The notes under the pieces were generated by a model that was not told the origin of the DNA, searched no databases, and saw nothing but the letters and a program-made list of their open reading frames with translations. Of a DNA stretch of 64,000 bases, positions 56,020-64,000 are shown piece by piece. Origin of the DNA: an uncultured Lachnospiraceae bacterium (GTDB lineage: Bacteria; Bacillota; Clostridia; Lachnospirales; Lachnospiraceae). The translations under genes were made by a program, and so were the position numbers. Location of the stretch: the NCBI GenBank assembly GCA_910579225.1, contig CAJTTI010000003.1:21337-85336 (forward strand), given 5' to 3'. Position 1 is the stretch's first letter. Every line of letters starts with the position of its first letter.

Positions 56020-56673
56020 TCACTTATTCTTCTGATAGATATCAGTCAGCTCCTGCAGCCGGTTCAGCATCTCCTGGTCTAAGAGATCCAGCCCGAAGCC
56101 TTTCAACATCTGGTCAAACACAATGAATTTCCGGCAGGATTCCTCCACTGTGCTGTCAAAGATCATGGGGTTCAGCCAGACATTTGCCGCCAGCAGGATC
56201 AGCTCGCTTAACTGCTCCGGATATTCAGTCTTTATAGATCCGTCAGCGATACCCTGGCGGATAATGGGCTGAATATAATCGGGGGCTACGTTTTTTATGG
56301 TGTCCTGCATCAGGCTGAAAAGCAGCTTGGGGTTGCTGTAAAAGGCAGGAGCGACTGTAAAGATATCGTTTTGCACCGGCCGGCAGATGGATTCCTTGAA
56401 GATTGTCTTTAGTTTTTCTTTTCCGTTCAGGTCCTGCCGGTCCCGAATGACAGCGAGCATCTGATTGGAAGAGGCGGTTATCCGGTCCGTGACGGCGATC
56501 AGGATATCTTCTTTTGATTTGAAATGATGGTAGATGGCTCCTTTGCTGAGCCCACCCAGTTGACCGATGATGTCCTGGATGGAGGTATGCTCATAACCCT
56601 TTTCTATAAACAGACGGAAAGCTGCATCCAGTATTAAGTTAACCGTTTCTTCCGGATGTTTATTTCTCGCCAT
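56020..56673 (-). CDS. TetR-family repressor
   Basis: 217 residues. N-terminal HTH (ILDAAFRLFIEKGYEHTSIQDIIGQLGGLSKGAIYHHFKSKEDIL, about 12-58); C-terminal ligand domain helical. Same direction as and 126 bases upstream of the MFS exporter. CATACC/GGTATG dyads lie before both genes, indicating autoregulation plus control of the pump. Confidence 0.92.
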   Translation of the reverse strand: MARNKHPEETVNLILDAAFRLFIEKGYEHTSIQDIIGQLGGLSKGAIYHHFKSKEDILIAVTDRITASSNQMLAVIRDRQDLNGKEKLKTIFKESICRPVQNDIFTVAPAFYSNPKLLFSLMQDTIKNVAPDYIQPIIRQGIADGSIKTEYPEQLSELILLAANVWLNPMIFDSTVEESCRKFIVFDQMLKGFGLDLLDQEMLNRLQELTDIYQKNK

Positions 56674-56690
56674 GGGGCTTTTCCTTCCTT

Positions 56691-56733
56691 ACATACTGAT
56701 GGTATGTTTTGATATTATCATACCGTTGGTATG
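56691..56733. promoter_or_regulatory. Two TetR operators upstream of the TetR gene
   Basis: ACATACTGATGGTATGT (56691-56707) and CATACC-GTT-GGTATG (56719-56733), both dyads of the same half site as at 55912. The rest of the 238-base gap to the GH32 gene shows nothing else that I can support. Confidence 0.65.
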
Positions 56734-56911
56734 TTTGTCAAGAAAGAGCATGACAAATTTTAGAACTGTTTGCTGTAAATACTTAAATAATTTCATGGAA
56801 GGTGTGCAGGGATAATACATATGATCCTGCCCCGGCAGCCGAAGCAGGATCATATGTTGTAATTATGTATATTCAGAGGAAAATTGATCATGAGTCAGAG
56901 TTTTCTGGGAC

Positions 56912-58393
56912 TCAAAATACAAGCTCATATTTTTCCACGTCGAACCGCCCGGATCCTTTGGCTTCAAAAGAGATTCCGTTCGCTTTCTGGGGGGTGTAAA
57001 TACAGGCGGACATGACCTGTTCGCCATCATTAATAAAAACTTCTGCGGAGAAACGATCCAAAAGAATTCGAAACCGGATCTTTCCGCCCTGATTTCTGAC
57101 GGGAGCTTCGCGCCGATTCACAATATTGTGCCGAAATCCGGAGTCTGTACGATCCAGGCATACTGTACCTCTGGATACGTTGTAGGAGATGCTGGTTTTA
57201 TAGGATTCATCTTGTGCAAAATAAATGGTAAAACTTTCCATAGAAGCTTCGTGCTCCGGCCGGACGTCAATGGTGAGATCCAGGACCCTTCCGGATACTT
57301 CAGTCAGCCGGGTGTGCGGCGCAAAGGGAAGCTCTTTGCAGATTACAGGATTTCTGCGGTAATTTTCCAGCTCTTTTATCGGGTTTTGGATAAGTTGTCC
57401 TTTGTTCAGAAAAAGTTCCCGTGGAATGGTGCACATTCCCTGCCATTTGGCGTTGTCCCTGGACAAGTGGCTGTTTTCCCAGGATTGCATCCAGCCGATC
57501 ATTACCCTGCGTCCGTCGGGTGTTTTCAGAGTCTGGGGTGCGTAAAAATCAAGGCCATAATCAACAGCAGTCACAGTTTCTCTGGAGAATTGATGTTCTG
57601 CATGGTCATAATTCCCAATCAGACAAATTACATCATTTCCGCCATGGAAAGTGAGTCCCTGGGCCTGCATTTCCTGGGGTGATACAATCAGGACAGCTTT
57701 TTCGTCCAGTTCAAAGAAGTCAGGGCATTCCCACATGCGTCCATATTGATTCCGGCTGCGGTCCAGGATATTGACAAAGTTCCAGTGGAAGCCGTCTTTG
57801 CTGGAGAAGAGGGCGACTGCGCCGCTTTGGTCCTGCACCCGAATGCCGGCTACAGAGAAGAAACAGTTTTCTTCCGGGTCATGCCAGATCTTCGGATCAC
57901 GAAAATCTTTTGCATAGCAAGGCTCCGGGATGGCGTCGGCAGTAAGGACCGGATTCTGTTTATATTTCTGGTAATTGATACCATCTCCCACGGCCAGGCA
58001 TTGGGTCTGACGGCATGCGGAGGTACAGTCATTGCCCTGTACACCAGTGTACATCAAAAGATGCCGGCCGTCTGGCAGTTCCACAGCACTGCCGGAAAAT
58101 ACGCCGTTTTTATCATATTCTTTGTCTGGAGCAAGGGCAGCAGGAAGGCGTTCCCACCGGATCAGATCGCGGCTTTTCATATGCCCCCAGTGCATGGGCC
58201 CCCAATGAATATCGTATGGGTGGTACTGATAAAATAGATGATATTCCCCCTGATAAACGGAAAAACCATTGGGGTCGTTTAACCAGCCGACAGTGGGGGT
58301 AACATGGAAGAGGGGACGTTCTTCAGGCAGGATCTGTGCGCCGAAGGTTGTCTCATAAGCTCTTGCTTTTGCTAATTTGCTCTGTTTCATCAT
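56912..58393 (-). CDS. GH32 beta-fructosidase / sucrose-6-phosphate hydrolase type
   Basis: 493 residues, no signal peptide, cytoplasmic. Nucleophile Asp40 in GWLNDPNGF; transition-state stabiliser Asp in FRDPKIW near residue 164; acid/base Glu in MWECPDFFEL near 221; C-terminal beta-sandwich about 350-493. Releases fructose from sucrose, sucrose-6-P or short fructo-oligosaccharides. Because the linked importer is ABC, not PTS, the substrate is probably unphosphorylated sucrose, kestose or similar. Last gene of the leftward cluster, after LacI. Start ATG 58393 behind GAGG. Confidence 0.92.
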   Translation of the reverse strand: MMKQSKLAKARAYETTFGAQILPEERPLFHVTPTVGWLNDPNGFSVYQGEYHLFYQYHPYDIHWGPMHWGHMKSRDLIRWERLPAALAPDKEYDKNGVFSGSAVELPDGRHLLMYTGVQGNDCTSACRQTQCLAVGDGINYQKYKQNPVLTADAIPEPCYAKDFRDPKIWHDPEENCFFSVAGIRVQDQSGAVALFSSKDGFHWNFVNILDRSRNQYGRMWECPDFFELDEKAVLIVSPQEMQAQGLTFHGGNDVICLIGNYDHAEHQFSRETVTAVDYGLDFYAPQTLKTPDGRRVMIGWMQSWENSHLSRDNAKWQGMCTIPRELFLNKGQLIQNPIKELENYRRNPVICKELPFAPHTRLTEVSGRVLDLTIDVRPEHEASMESFTIYFAQDESYKTSISYNVSRGTVCLDRTDSGFRHNIVNRREAPVRNQGGKIRFRILLDRFSAEVFINDGEQVMSACIYTPQKANGISFEAKGSGRFDVEKYELVF

Positions 58394-58495
58394 CTCTAAA
58401 CCTCGTCTTTGTAATATATTAGGATCTTTTATGCCCGGTAAGGGCAGTCAGACAGCATGACGGTGCTTCACTGAAAGCGAATGGGAAGGTATCCT

Positions 58496-59494
58496 CTACC
58501 CTCCCATTGTTGTGTCGCCGGGACGCAGCACAGCCTGCAGTTTTATCTCTTTGTTTTCCACAGGTTTTTCATGAATCAGGTCTACCACCAGTTGTACCGC
58601 TTCGCTGGCAAGCCGTTCGATGGGCTGGACGATGGCTGTGATCCGGGGGAAGGCCAGTCCGATGATGTTAGTTCCGTCATAGGTGACCAGCTTTAAGTCC
58701 TCCGGGATTCGTCTCCGATGGAGCAATGCAGACTGCAGGATGGCCATACTCATAAGATCTGTGGCGAAAACTCCGTCCACATCCGGATAATCTTCCAGCA
58801 GTCTGGTCGCTGTCATCTGGTAATAATGGATATCCGCCGTGGGCCATTTGAAACAGACGGACCGGCAGGCAATCCCATGCTGCTTCATAGTCTCTTCAAA
58901 CACATCATGGCGTACGTTGGCAGGAGTGGATACTTCTGTATTCATCTTTGAGCCGACGAACTGAAGGACATTGCGGCAGCCGGAACGGATCAGTTCTTCT
59001 GCCGCCATCCTGCCGCCCGCCCGATGGTCCACCGAGACCCGAGGGATATTTTCTCCCAGATCCCGGTCCAGAGCCACGATGGGCAGATGAATATTTTCGT
59101 ATTGAGAGATATCCAGAACCGTGTGCGCACCGAAGATGATTCCGTCTACTCTCCGCTGCTTGAGCATCTCCAGGTAACGCTGTTCATAATTCTGTTCATA
59201 ATAAGTGTTGCAGATCATGGTCTGATAGCCTTTTTCGCACAGGGCCATCTCCGCGGCGTTGACGAACTGGGCAAAAAAGGGATGGGATACCTCCGGCACG
59301 ATCAGCGCCACGATCCCGCTTTTCTGAAAGAACAGATTCCGGGCCATCTCGTTGGGCGTATAGTTCAGCGCTTCTATGGAAGCCTGCACCCGTTGTCTTG
59401 TCTCCGCTTTTACATAACCCTTTCCGCTCAGAACCCGGGAAACGGTCCCTACGCCTACCTGTGCATGCTTTGCAACATCCTGAATTGTAGCCAT
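58496..59494 (-). CDS. LacI-family repressor of the fructoside locus
   Basis: 332 residues. HTH MATIQDVAKHAQVGVGTVSRVLSG (1-24) and hinge helix ALNYTPNEMARNL; sugar-binding core about 60-332 (GIVALIVPEVSHPFFAQFVNAAEMAL). Lies between the permease and the GH32 genes. Likely operators are the ATGGAA/TTCCAT dyads before the binding-protein gene and DUF624. Its own upstream region has an AAACTTAA/TTAAGTTT dyad (59509-59550). Confidence 0.93.
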   Translation of the reverse strand: MATIQDVAKHAQVGVGTVSRVLSGKGYVKAETRQRVQASIEALNYTPNEMARNLFFQKSGIVALIVPEVSHPFFAQFVNAAEMALCEKGYQTMICNTYYEQNYEQRYLEMLKQRRVDGIIFGAHTVLDISQYENIHLPIVALDRDLGENIPRVSVDHRAGGRMAAEELIRSGCRNVLQFVGSKMNTEVSTPANVRHDVFEETMKQHGIACRSVCFKWPTADIHYYQMTATRLLEDYPDVDGVFATDLMSMAILQSALLHRRRIPEDLKLVTYDGTNIIGLAFPRITAIVQPIERLASEAVQLVVDLIHEKPVENKEIKLQAVLRPGDTTMGG

Positions 59495-59574
59495 ATGTGA
59501 TTCCCCATAAACTTAAATTTCAATCAATCTGTGGTGCTGGAATTAAGTTTACGTTTTTTTGGGCCGATTGTCAA

Positions 59575-60423
59575 TTATCCTTTGATTCCGGAAGATGCAA
59601 TTCCTTCAATGTAGTATTTCTGCATGAAGATGAACATGATCAGCATGGGGATTGCAGATACCACCAGAGCCGCCATGATTGCGCTGTAATGGATGGGCTG
59701 GGTTCCAAAGAATACCTGGATCGCCAGCTGTATGGTACGCTTGCTTTCACCGGTCATGACCAGGAACGGCCACATGAAGTCATTCCAGTGTGCTACGAAG
59801 TCCAGGATAAATACCGTGGCGTACACAGTCTTGGAGATGGGCATGACTACAGTGAAAAATGTCCGCACCGGGCCGGCACCATCAAGGGCCGCCGCTTCCA
59901 AGAGTTCATCCGGAATATCACAGAAGAACTGTCGGAACATGTAGATGGAGAAGCATTTGGCAACAAAGGGAATGACCAGAGCCGCCAGGGTGTTGACCCA
60001 GCCAAGCTGGGACATCTCAATATAAAGAGGCAGCATGATTGCTTCCATAGGCATGACCATGAGAGCAACGATAAAATTCAGCATCATGCCTTTTCCTTTA
60101 AAATCAAATTTGGCAAGGGCATATCCGCAGATGGAGTTTAAAAGCAGGTCTAACACCAGGATCAGTGCGATATAGACAAAGGTATTTTTGAATACCTGCA
60201 GCATATCCAGCCGGGAAAAGACTTCCTTGAAATTGTTGAGAGATGCCTGGACCGGGATGAAGGTGGAGATGGAGTTCATGTTGGCGAAGATCTGTGCTTC
60301 TGGCTTCAACGATGCGGAGATCATCCAGATCAGGGGTGATACAAAGATGATACCAATGATGATATTTCCCGCATAAAACAGAAGTTTCGCCAGAAAGTTC
60401 TGCATTTTCATAGATTTTGTCAT
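59575..60423 (-). CDS. Sugar ABC importer permease, MalG type
   Basis: 282 residues with six membrane segments. EAA loop ELLEAAALDGAGPVRTFFTVVMPISK near residue 180; ends with IASSGIKG typical of CUT1 MalG homologues. 18 bases after the partner permease. Probably imports sucrose or fructo-oligosaccharides, judged from the GH32 gene. Confidence 0.93.
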   Translation of the reverse strand: MTKSMKMQNFLAKLLFYAGNIIIGIIFVSPLIWMISASLKPEAQIFANMNSISTFIPVQASLNNFKEVFSRLDMLQVFKNTFVYIALILVLDLLLNSICGYALAKFDFKGKGMMLNFIVALMVMPMEAIMLPLYIEMSQLGWVNTLAALVIPFVAKCFSIYMFRQFFCDIPDELLEAAALDGAGPVRTFFTVVMPISKTVYATVFILDFVAHWNDFMWPFLVMTGESKRTIQLAIQVFFGTQPIHYSAIMAALVVSAIPMLIMFIFMQKYYIEGIASSGIKG

Positions 60424-60441
60424 GATCTGTATCCTCCTTCT

Positions 60442-61341
60442 CTAATTGGTCTCTGCGATCAGCTTTTTCATAGACAGAGACATGATGACCACAATGACGA
60501 AGAAGACGGCTGCAACAGCACAGGCATAACCAAAGTTACCCTGCTGGAAGCCCTGGGTGTAGATGTAATAGACCAGGGTCTTGGTACTGTTCTTTGGTCC
60601 GCCCTGGGTCATGACATAGGGCTGGGTGAAGAGCTTCATGGCCTGGATCATGGTGATCATTACCACATATTTGATCGTGCCCTTCAGCCCTGGCAGTGTG
60701 ATGTACAGGAACTGCTGAACTTTGTTGGCGCCGTCTACGGAGGCTGCTTCATACTGATCTCTGGGAATCCCCTGCAGACCTGCCAGGAAGATCATCATCT
60801 GGTAACCTGCGCCCTGCCATCCAGACATGAAGATAATAGAGTTCATGGCTGTTTTGGAGTTGGTCAGGAAATTGATGGGTTCCAGTCCAAGGCTGGTCAG
60901 AAAGGAATTGATTAGGCCAGTATTAGGATTGGAATTATAAAGGACTGTCCACAGGATGGAGATGACGACCATGGAAGTCAGCTGCGGGCTGAAGTACATG
61001 GTACGGAAGATGGCGACTCCTCGGAATTTGGATGAAACAAGCATGGCCAGCGCAAGAGCCAACACACACTGAAAGGGTACTACAAATACAGTGAAATAAA
61101 CCGTGTTGCGCAGTGCAAGCCAGAAATTCTCGTCCGTAAAAAGTTTCAGGTAGTTTTTGAGGCCGATAAAGGTAATGTTGTCCGGTCGTACGATCTGGTA
61201 TTGGAACAGGGAATAATAGACTGTATACAGGATTGGGACGACCAGGAATGCAAATAACAGGAACATGGCCGGGACTGTAAAGATATAGGCCGCTACGCGT
61301 TCGTTCCTTTTTCTGCCGGAAAGGCTGGATGTCTTGGACAT
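60442..61341 (-). CDS. Sugar ABC importer permease, MalF type
   Basis: 299 residues with six membrane segments. EAA loop YEAASVDGANKVQQFLYITLPGLKG near residue 198; N-terminal basic stretch SGRKRNERVAAYIF. Start behind TAGGAGG. Partner of 59575. The ATPase is not encoded here; a shared MsmK-type ATPase is expected. Confidence 0.93.
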   Translation of the reverse strand: MSKTSSLSGRKRNERVAAYIFTVPAMFLLFAFLVVPILYTVYYSLFQYQIVRPDNITFIGLKNYLKLFTDENFWLALRNTVYFTVFVVPFQCVLALALAMLVSSKFRGVAIFRTMYFSPQLTSMVVISILWTVLYNSNPNTGLINSFLTSLGLEPINFLTNSKTAMNSIIFMSGWQGAGYQMMIFLAGLQGIPRDQYEAASVDGANKVQQFLYITLPGLKGTIKYVVMITMIQAMKLFTQPYVMTQGGPKNSTKTLVYYIYTQGFQQGNFGYACAVAAVFFVIVVIMSLSMKKLIAETN

Positions 61342-61370
61342 AGGGTTCCTCCTATTTAAGGTTCCGCTTT

Positions 61371-61449
61371 AGCCCTCCCAATACCCATGTGGAAGATGAA
61401 TGCTCCTTTGCACAGGTGTCTGAAAATCTACTTGGGTATTGTTCGGGCT
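61371..61449 (-). other. Intergenic stem-loop between binding protein and permease
   Basis: AGCCC..CAATACCC (61371-61386) pairs with GGGTATTG..GGGCT (61434-61449), 13 of 16 positions. Two imperfect copies of AAGCGrAAyCTTAAAT also flank it. No T-run follows on the minus strand, so a transcript-stabilising role for the binding-protein message is likely, as in the cluster at 19761. Confidence 0.5.
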
Positions 61450-61524
61450 TCCGCTGATTTAAGATTTCGCTTCAGCCATAGGCTGGCGGGAATTGAATAG
61501 ATGGAGTATTATGTAAACTATCTG

Positions 61525-62883
61525 TTAATTTGCATAATACATATCGTAATCTTCTTTAAAAGCGGCTGCAACTGCATCCAGTTCGGACTGGATGTAAGCG
61601 GCATCTACTGTATGGGAAGAGGCAGCTTCAGAGAAAATGTTGGTCATTGCTTCTGCATATTTGGTAGAGAGTACAGAATAAGAAGGAGTTCTCGGGCGGG
61701 GAACTGCTGTATTCTGAAGCTGCTCTACGAACATGGCCCGGGGACCATCGGCATATTCTGCCATGGACGGATCCTCATAGGAAGAATTTCGGGTTGCCGG
61801 TTTGGCAATGGCTGCAGCATAAGTAGCAGTATTTTCGCTGTTGACCAGCCATTGCAGGAACTGCCCGGCAGCGTCTACATTTTTGCAATCCTTGCTGATG
61901 GCTGCAGACCAGTCACCACAGGGAGAGACTGCTTTTTTAGTGGTGTCAGATACCGGATAATAAGTAACGCCCCAGTCAAAATCTGCGCTTGCTTCCAGAA
62001 TGGATACATCCCAGGAACCGCCCAGCATGGTAGCGCATGCGCCGTTTAAGAACTCATCTTGAATCGGATCGATGTTGGCATAGCCGTTTGCAATCAGGTT
62101 TGCAAGGTATTCTGCTGTCTCCACGCATTCTTTGCTGTTGATGTATCCTTCCGCCTCGGAACCGTCCTCACTGACGAAATCTTTTCCATTGGAAATGAAC
62201 ATGGGTTCCAGTGCATAGGGAAGACCCTCGCCGTGATCCATGATAATATGAGTTCCTACATAATTGTCTGTGGTACATTTCTTCGCGATCTCTTCCAGCT
62301 CGGACCAGGTCAGCGGATTGTCTATGGTGCGGGATTCGATGTCTGCCACGTCCACGCCGCACTCGGTCAGATAATCCTTGTTGTAGTACAGGGCTACAGA
62401 AGACTCAGTGGCAGAGATAGCATATAATTTTCCGTCATAGGTACACTGTGCGACAGTGGAATCCACGAAGTCAGACAAATCTTCCTGGGTGAAATAATCA
62501 TCCATTGGTACAATAATCTTGTTGGCGGCATAGTAGGAGACAGTTGGGCCGTCCACATAGAAGATGTCTGGGAGATCGCCGGAGGTGACAGCTGTAGTGA
62601 TCTTGTTCTCATAGGCGTAAGAATCGGAGCGGTCGATGGCTTCACGGCTGACCTGGATCTCCGGATGTGCTTCGTTCCACTCTGCAAGCTTTTCTGTCCA
62701 CCAGGCTTCCACTGCCTCTTTGTCCGTAGGACTCCAGATGGTGATGTTGACAGCACCGTCTGCAGACGCAGCATCACTGGAAGCATCCGCCGGGGAGTCT
62801 GATCCGCCGGAGCCGCTGCATGCGGTCAGAGACATGGTCATAGCAGATACCAGCAGCATGTTCAAAACTTTTTTCATGTTCAT
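61525..62883 (-). CDS. Sugar ABC importer substrate-binding lipoprotein
   Basis: 452 residues, CUT1 family-1 binding protein. Lipoprotein signal MNMKKVLNMLLVSAMTMSLTAC (lipobox LTAC). Conserved core includes GDLPDIFYVDGPTVSYYAANK, YAISATESSVALYYNKDYL and WLVNSENTATYAAAIAKPATRNS. Start ATG 62883 behind AAAGGAGG. First gene of the leftward fructoside operon, controlled by the LacI-type operators upstream. Confidence 0.93.
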   Translation of the reverse strand: MNMKKVLNMLLVSAMTMSLTACSGSGGSDSPADASSDAASADGAVNITIWSPTDKEAVEAWWTEKLAEWNEAHPEIQVSREAIDRSDSYAYENKITTAVTSGDLPDIFYVDGPTVSYYAANKIIVPMDDYFTQEDLSDFVDSTVAQCTYDGKLYAISATESSVALYYNKDYLTECGVDVADIESRTIDNPLTWSELEEIAKKCTTDNYVGTHIIMDHGEGLPYALEPMFISNGKDFVSEDGSEAEGYINSKECVETAEYLANLIANGYANIDPIQDEFLNGACATMLGGSWDVSILEASADFDWGVTYYPVSDTTKKAVSPCGDWSAAISKDCKNVDAAGQFLQWLVNSENTATYAAAIAKPATRNSSYEDPSMAEYADGPRAMFVEQLQNTAVPRPRTPSYSVLSTKYAEAMTNIFSEAASSHTVDAAYIQSELDAVAAAFKEDYDMYYAN

Positions 62884-62903
62884 AAGGTTTCCTCCTTTTA
62901 TTT

Positions 62904-62983
62904 ATGGAACCCATTCCATCTTCGGCGTTTTTTTACCACAGGATACACCCTGTGGTACTTTGTTTATATGGAACCCATTCCAT
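62904..62983. promoter_or_regulatory. Duplicated LacI-type operators with a hairpin between them
   Basis: The 16-base dyad ATGGAACCCATTCCAT occurs exactly twice, at 62904-62919 and 62968-62983. Between them lies TACCACAGG-ATACAC-CCTGTGGTA (62934-62957), a separate perfect inverted repeat. Location before the binding-protein gene suggests LacI repression with two sites. The rest of 62884-63260 is AT-rich promoter sequence. Confidence 0.7.
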
Positions 62984-63139
62984 TTATGATAAATACATGT
63001 TAGCACTTTATTGAAAACATGTCTATAGTTTCCTGGAAATTGAATGAAAAAATGGGAATATATACAAAAATAAACAAATAAATTTATGCAAGTTTAACAA
63101 AAATGAAACAGAAAAATCATAAAAATAGAAAAAAATATT

Positions 63140-63155
63140 GCGGAACCCGTTCTAT
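63140..63155. promoter_or_regulatory. Third, degenerate LacI-type operator
   Basis: GCGGAACCCGTTCTAT resembles ATGGAACCCATTCCAT (about 12 of 16) and lies upstream of the rightward DUF624 gene, extending the same regulon to the divergent side. Confidence 0.5.
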
Positions 63156-63260
63156 GATGATATGATACCAGGACTAAAAGCTTATGAATGTCATGCCGGC
63201 ACAGCAATCTGTGACTTGTGTCCCCACATGATGCTGTTCGAACATTCAGGAAGGATGGAA

Positions 63261-63938
63261 ATGACTATGAAAGTATTACAGGAAGGCATACTTGCAGATT
63301 TTTTAAACAGATTCATGGATTTGATTTTGTTGAATGTGCTGTGGTTTGTGTGCAGTTTACCAGTATTTACATTGGGAGCTTCTACCTGCGCCATGTATGA
63401 GGTGACCATGAGATATGCACTTCATGAGAACCCTGCGGTGGTCCGTACCTTTTTCCTGGCATTCAGAAGGTGCTTAAAAAAAGCAACCGTAATATTTTTG
63501 ATTTTTGTCGGGGCCGGACTTTTCCTGGTGCTTGATCTTTGGTGTGCATTTCAATGGGAGGTGCAGATGCGTTTTCTGATCGTCGTCGTGATCCTGGCTG
63601 TGTGTTATTTTTATCTTGCGGTCTTGAGTCATGTGTTTCCGGTTCTTATGTATTTTGACATGGGAGTCAGGGAAAGTATCCGGAAGGCATATTTTTTATC
63701 CATGAGTAACGGAGTCTTTACGGTATTTATCATGGTGATGAATCTGCTTCCGTTTTTTCTGATTTTTCTGTTTCCATATTATTTTGGTCAGATCCTCTTT
63801 TTTTATTTTACAATGGGAGCCGGCGGGATTGCCTTTTTATGTTCACTTCATCTGGTCCGCCTGTTTGATTTCAAGCGGGCAGAGGAAGCAGATCAGCTGG
63901 AAGAGGAGCAGCGAAGGCTTCGGAAGGCGGAGAAGTAA
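63261..63938 (+). CDS. DUF624 (YesL-like) membrane protein
   Basis: 225 residues from ATG 63261 (MTMKVLQEG), six bases after AGGAAGG; ATG 63255 overlaps that site. Five membrane segments. Family features: FLNRFMDLILLNVLWFVCSLPVFTLGASTCAMYEVTM (about 13-50) and VFPVLMYFDMGVRESIRKAYFLSM. YesL proteins accompany sugar ABC operons and their role is unknown. Divergent from the fructoside importer, with a shared operator motif. The 62 bases after it begin an open frame too short to judge. Confidence 0.87.
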   Translation: MTMKVLQEGILADFLNRFMDLILLNVLWFVCSLPVFTLGASTCAMYEVTMRYALHENPAVVRTFFLAFRRCLKKATVIFLIFVGAGLFLVLDLWCAFQWEVQMRFLIVVVILAVCYFYLAVLSHVFPVLMYFDMGVRESIRKAYFLSMSNGVFTVFIMVMNLLPFFLIFLFPYYFGQILFFYFTMGAGGIAFLCSLHLVRLFDFKRAEEADQLEEEQRRLRKAEK

Positions 63939-64000
63939 ATGCATGGGTTGGCATTGACTCTGCCGATGTTGGGACAAGTAATATGCAGTTTGTTGTTCTG

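Noticed and set aside
63939..64000. Open frame starting ATG at 63939 running off the window
   Set aside because: Only about 20 codons visible, no ribosome site, immediately abutting the DUF624 stop; cannot be judged.

Overview
The window reads as chromosome of a Gram-positive anaerobe of the Clostridia, most probably a gut Lachnospiraceae. The basis is the Shine-Dalgarno strength (GGAGG/AAGGAG before most genes), sigma-A type promoters, the abundance of PTS and ABC sugar systems with cytoplasmic glycoside hydrolases and phosphorylases, and LicT-, DeoR-, LacI- and MerR-type local regulators. No rRNA, tRNA, CRISPR array, prophage or intact insertion sequence was seen. Almost the whole window is accessory carbohydrate metabolism.

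Layout. 1-5.5 kb: a 3'-damaged AraC regulator and a beta-glucoside PTS operon (bglP, 6-phospho-beta-glucosidase, licT antiterminator) preceded by an RAT/terminator leader. 5.6-7.5 kb: small membrane protein, an Rpn-family gene remnant, and a TipAS-type MerR regulator with a 19-bp-spaced MerR promoter. 7.6-12.7 kb: PRD regulator plus an ascorbate-family (UlaC/A/B-like) PTS without catabolic genes, then an AraC regulator. 12.7-24.3 kb: two GH94 phosphorylases, divergent from an ABC importer and a GH3 beta-glucosidase of reversed domain order; a 183-bp MITE-like repeat lies in the divergent promoter. 24.3-25.8 kb: cobalamin riboswitch, DUF4430 protein and ECF S component. 25.8-31 kb: LysR, aldo/keto reductase, frameshifted beta-glucoside PTS, GH1. 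31-36.8 kb: NCS2 purine permease, an SBP + chemoreceptor pair, and a DUF6688-like membrane protein. 36.8-50 kb: a long sgc-like catabolic operon. 50-53 kb: WYL regulator with divergent YciI-like gene, a compact unannotated small-peptide or RNA unit, and a VanW protein. 53-56.8 kb: GNAT, EamA and MFS transporters and TetR. 56.9-64 kb: sucrose or fructo-oligosaccharide locus (GH32, LacI, ABC importer, DUF624).

The most interesting system is the 36.8-50 kb operon. A DeoR repressor faces a ribose-type ABC importer followed by two Gfo/Idh/MocA dehydrogenases, two FGGY kinases, a HAD phosphatase, a BtpA/SgcQ protein, an M42 (SgcX-like) hydrolase and a ribulose-phosphate 3-epimerase (SgcE-like). It shares four families with the uncharacterised E. 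coli sgc operon but replaces the PTS by an ABC importer plus kinases, so it looks like an undescribed pathway feeding the pentose phosphate pool. It is also visibly more AT-rich than its flanks. The second candidate is the self-contained promoter-to-terminator unit at 51.61-51.96 kb, carrying a 56-residue frame and a 7-residue peptide that gene callers would miss.
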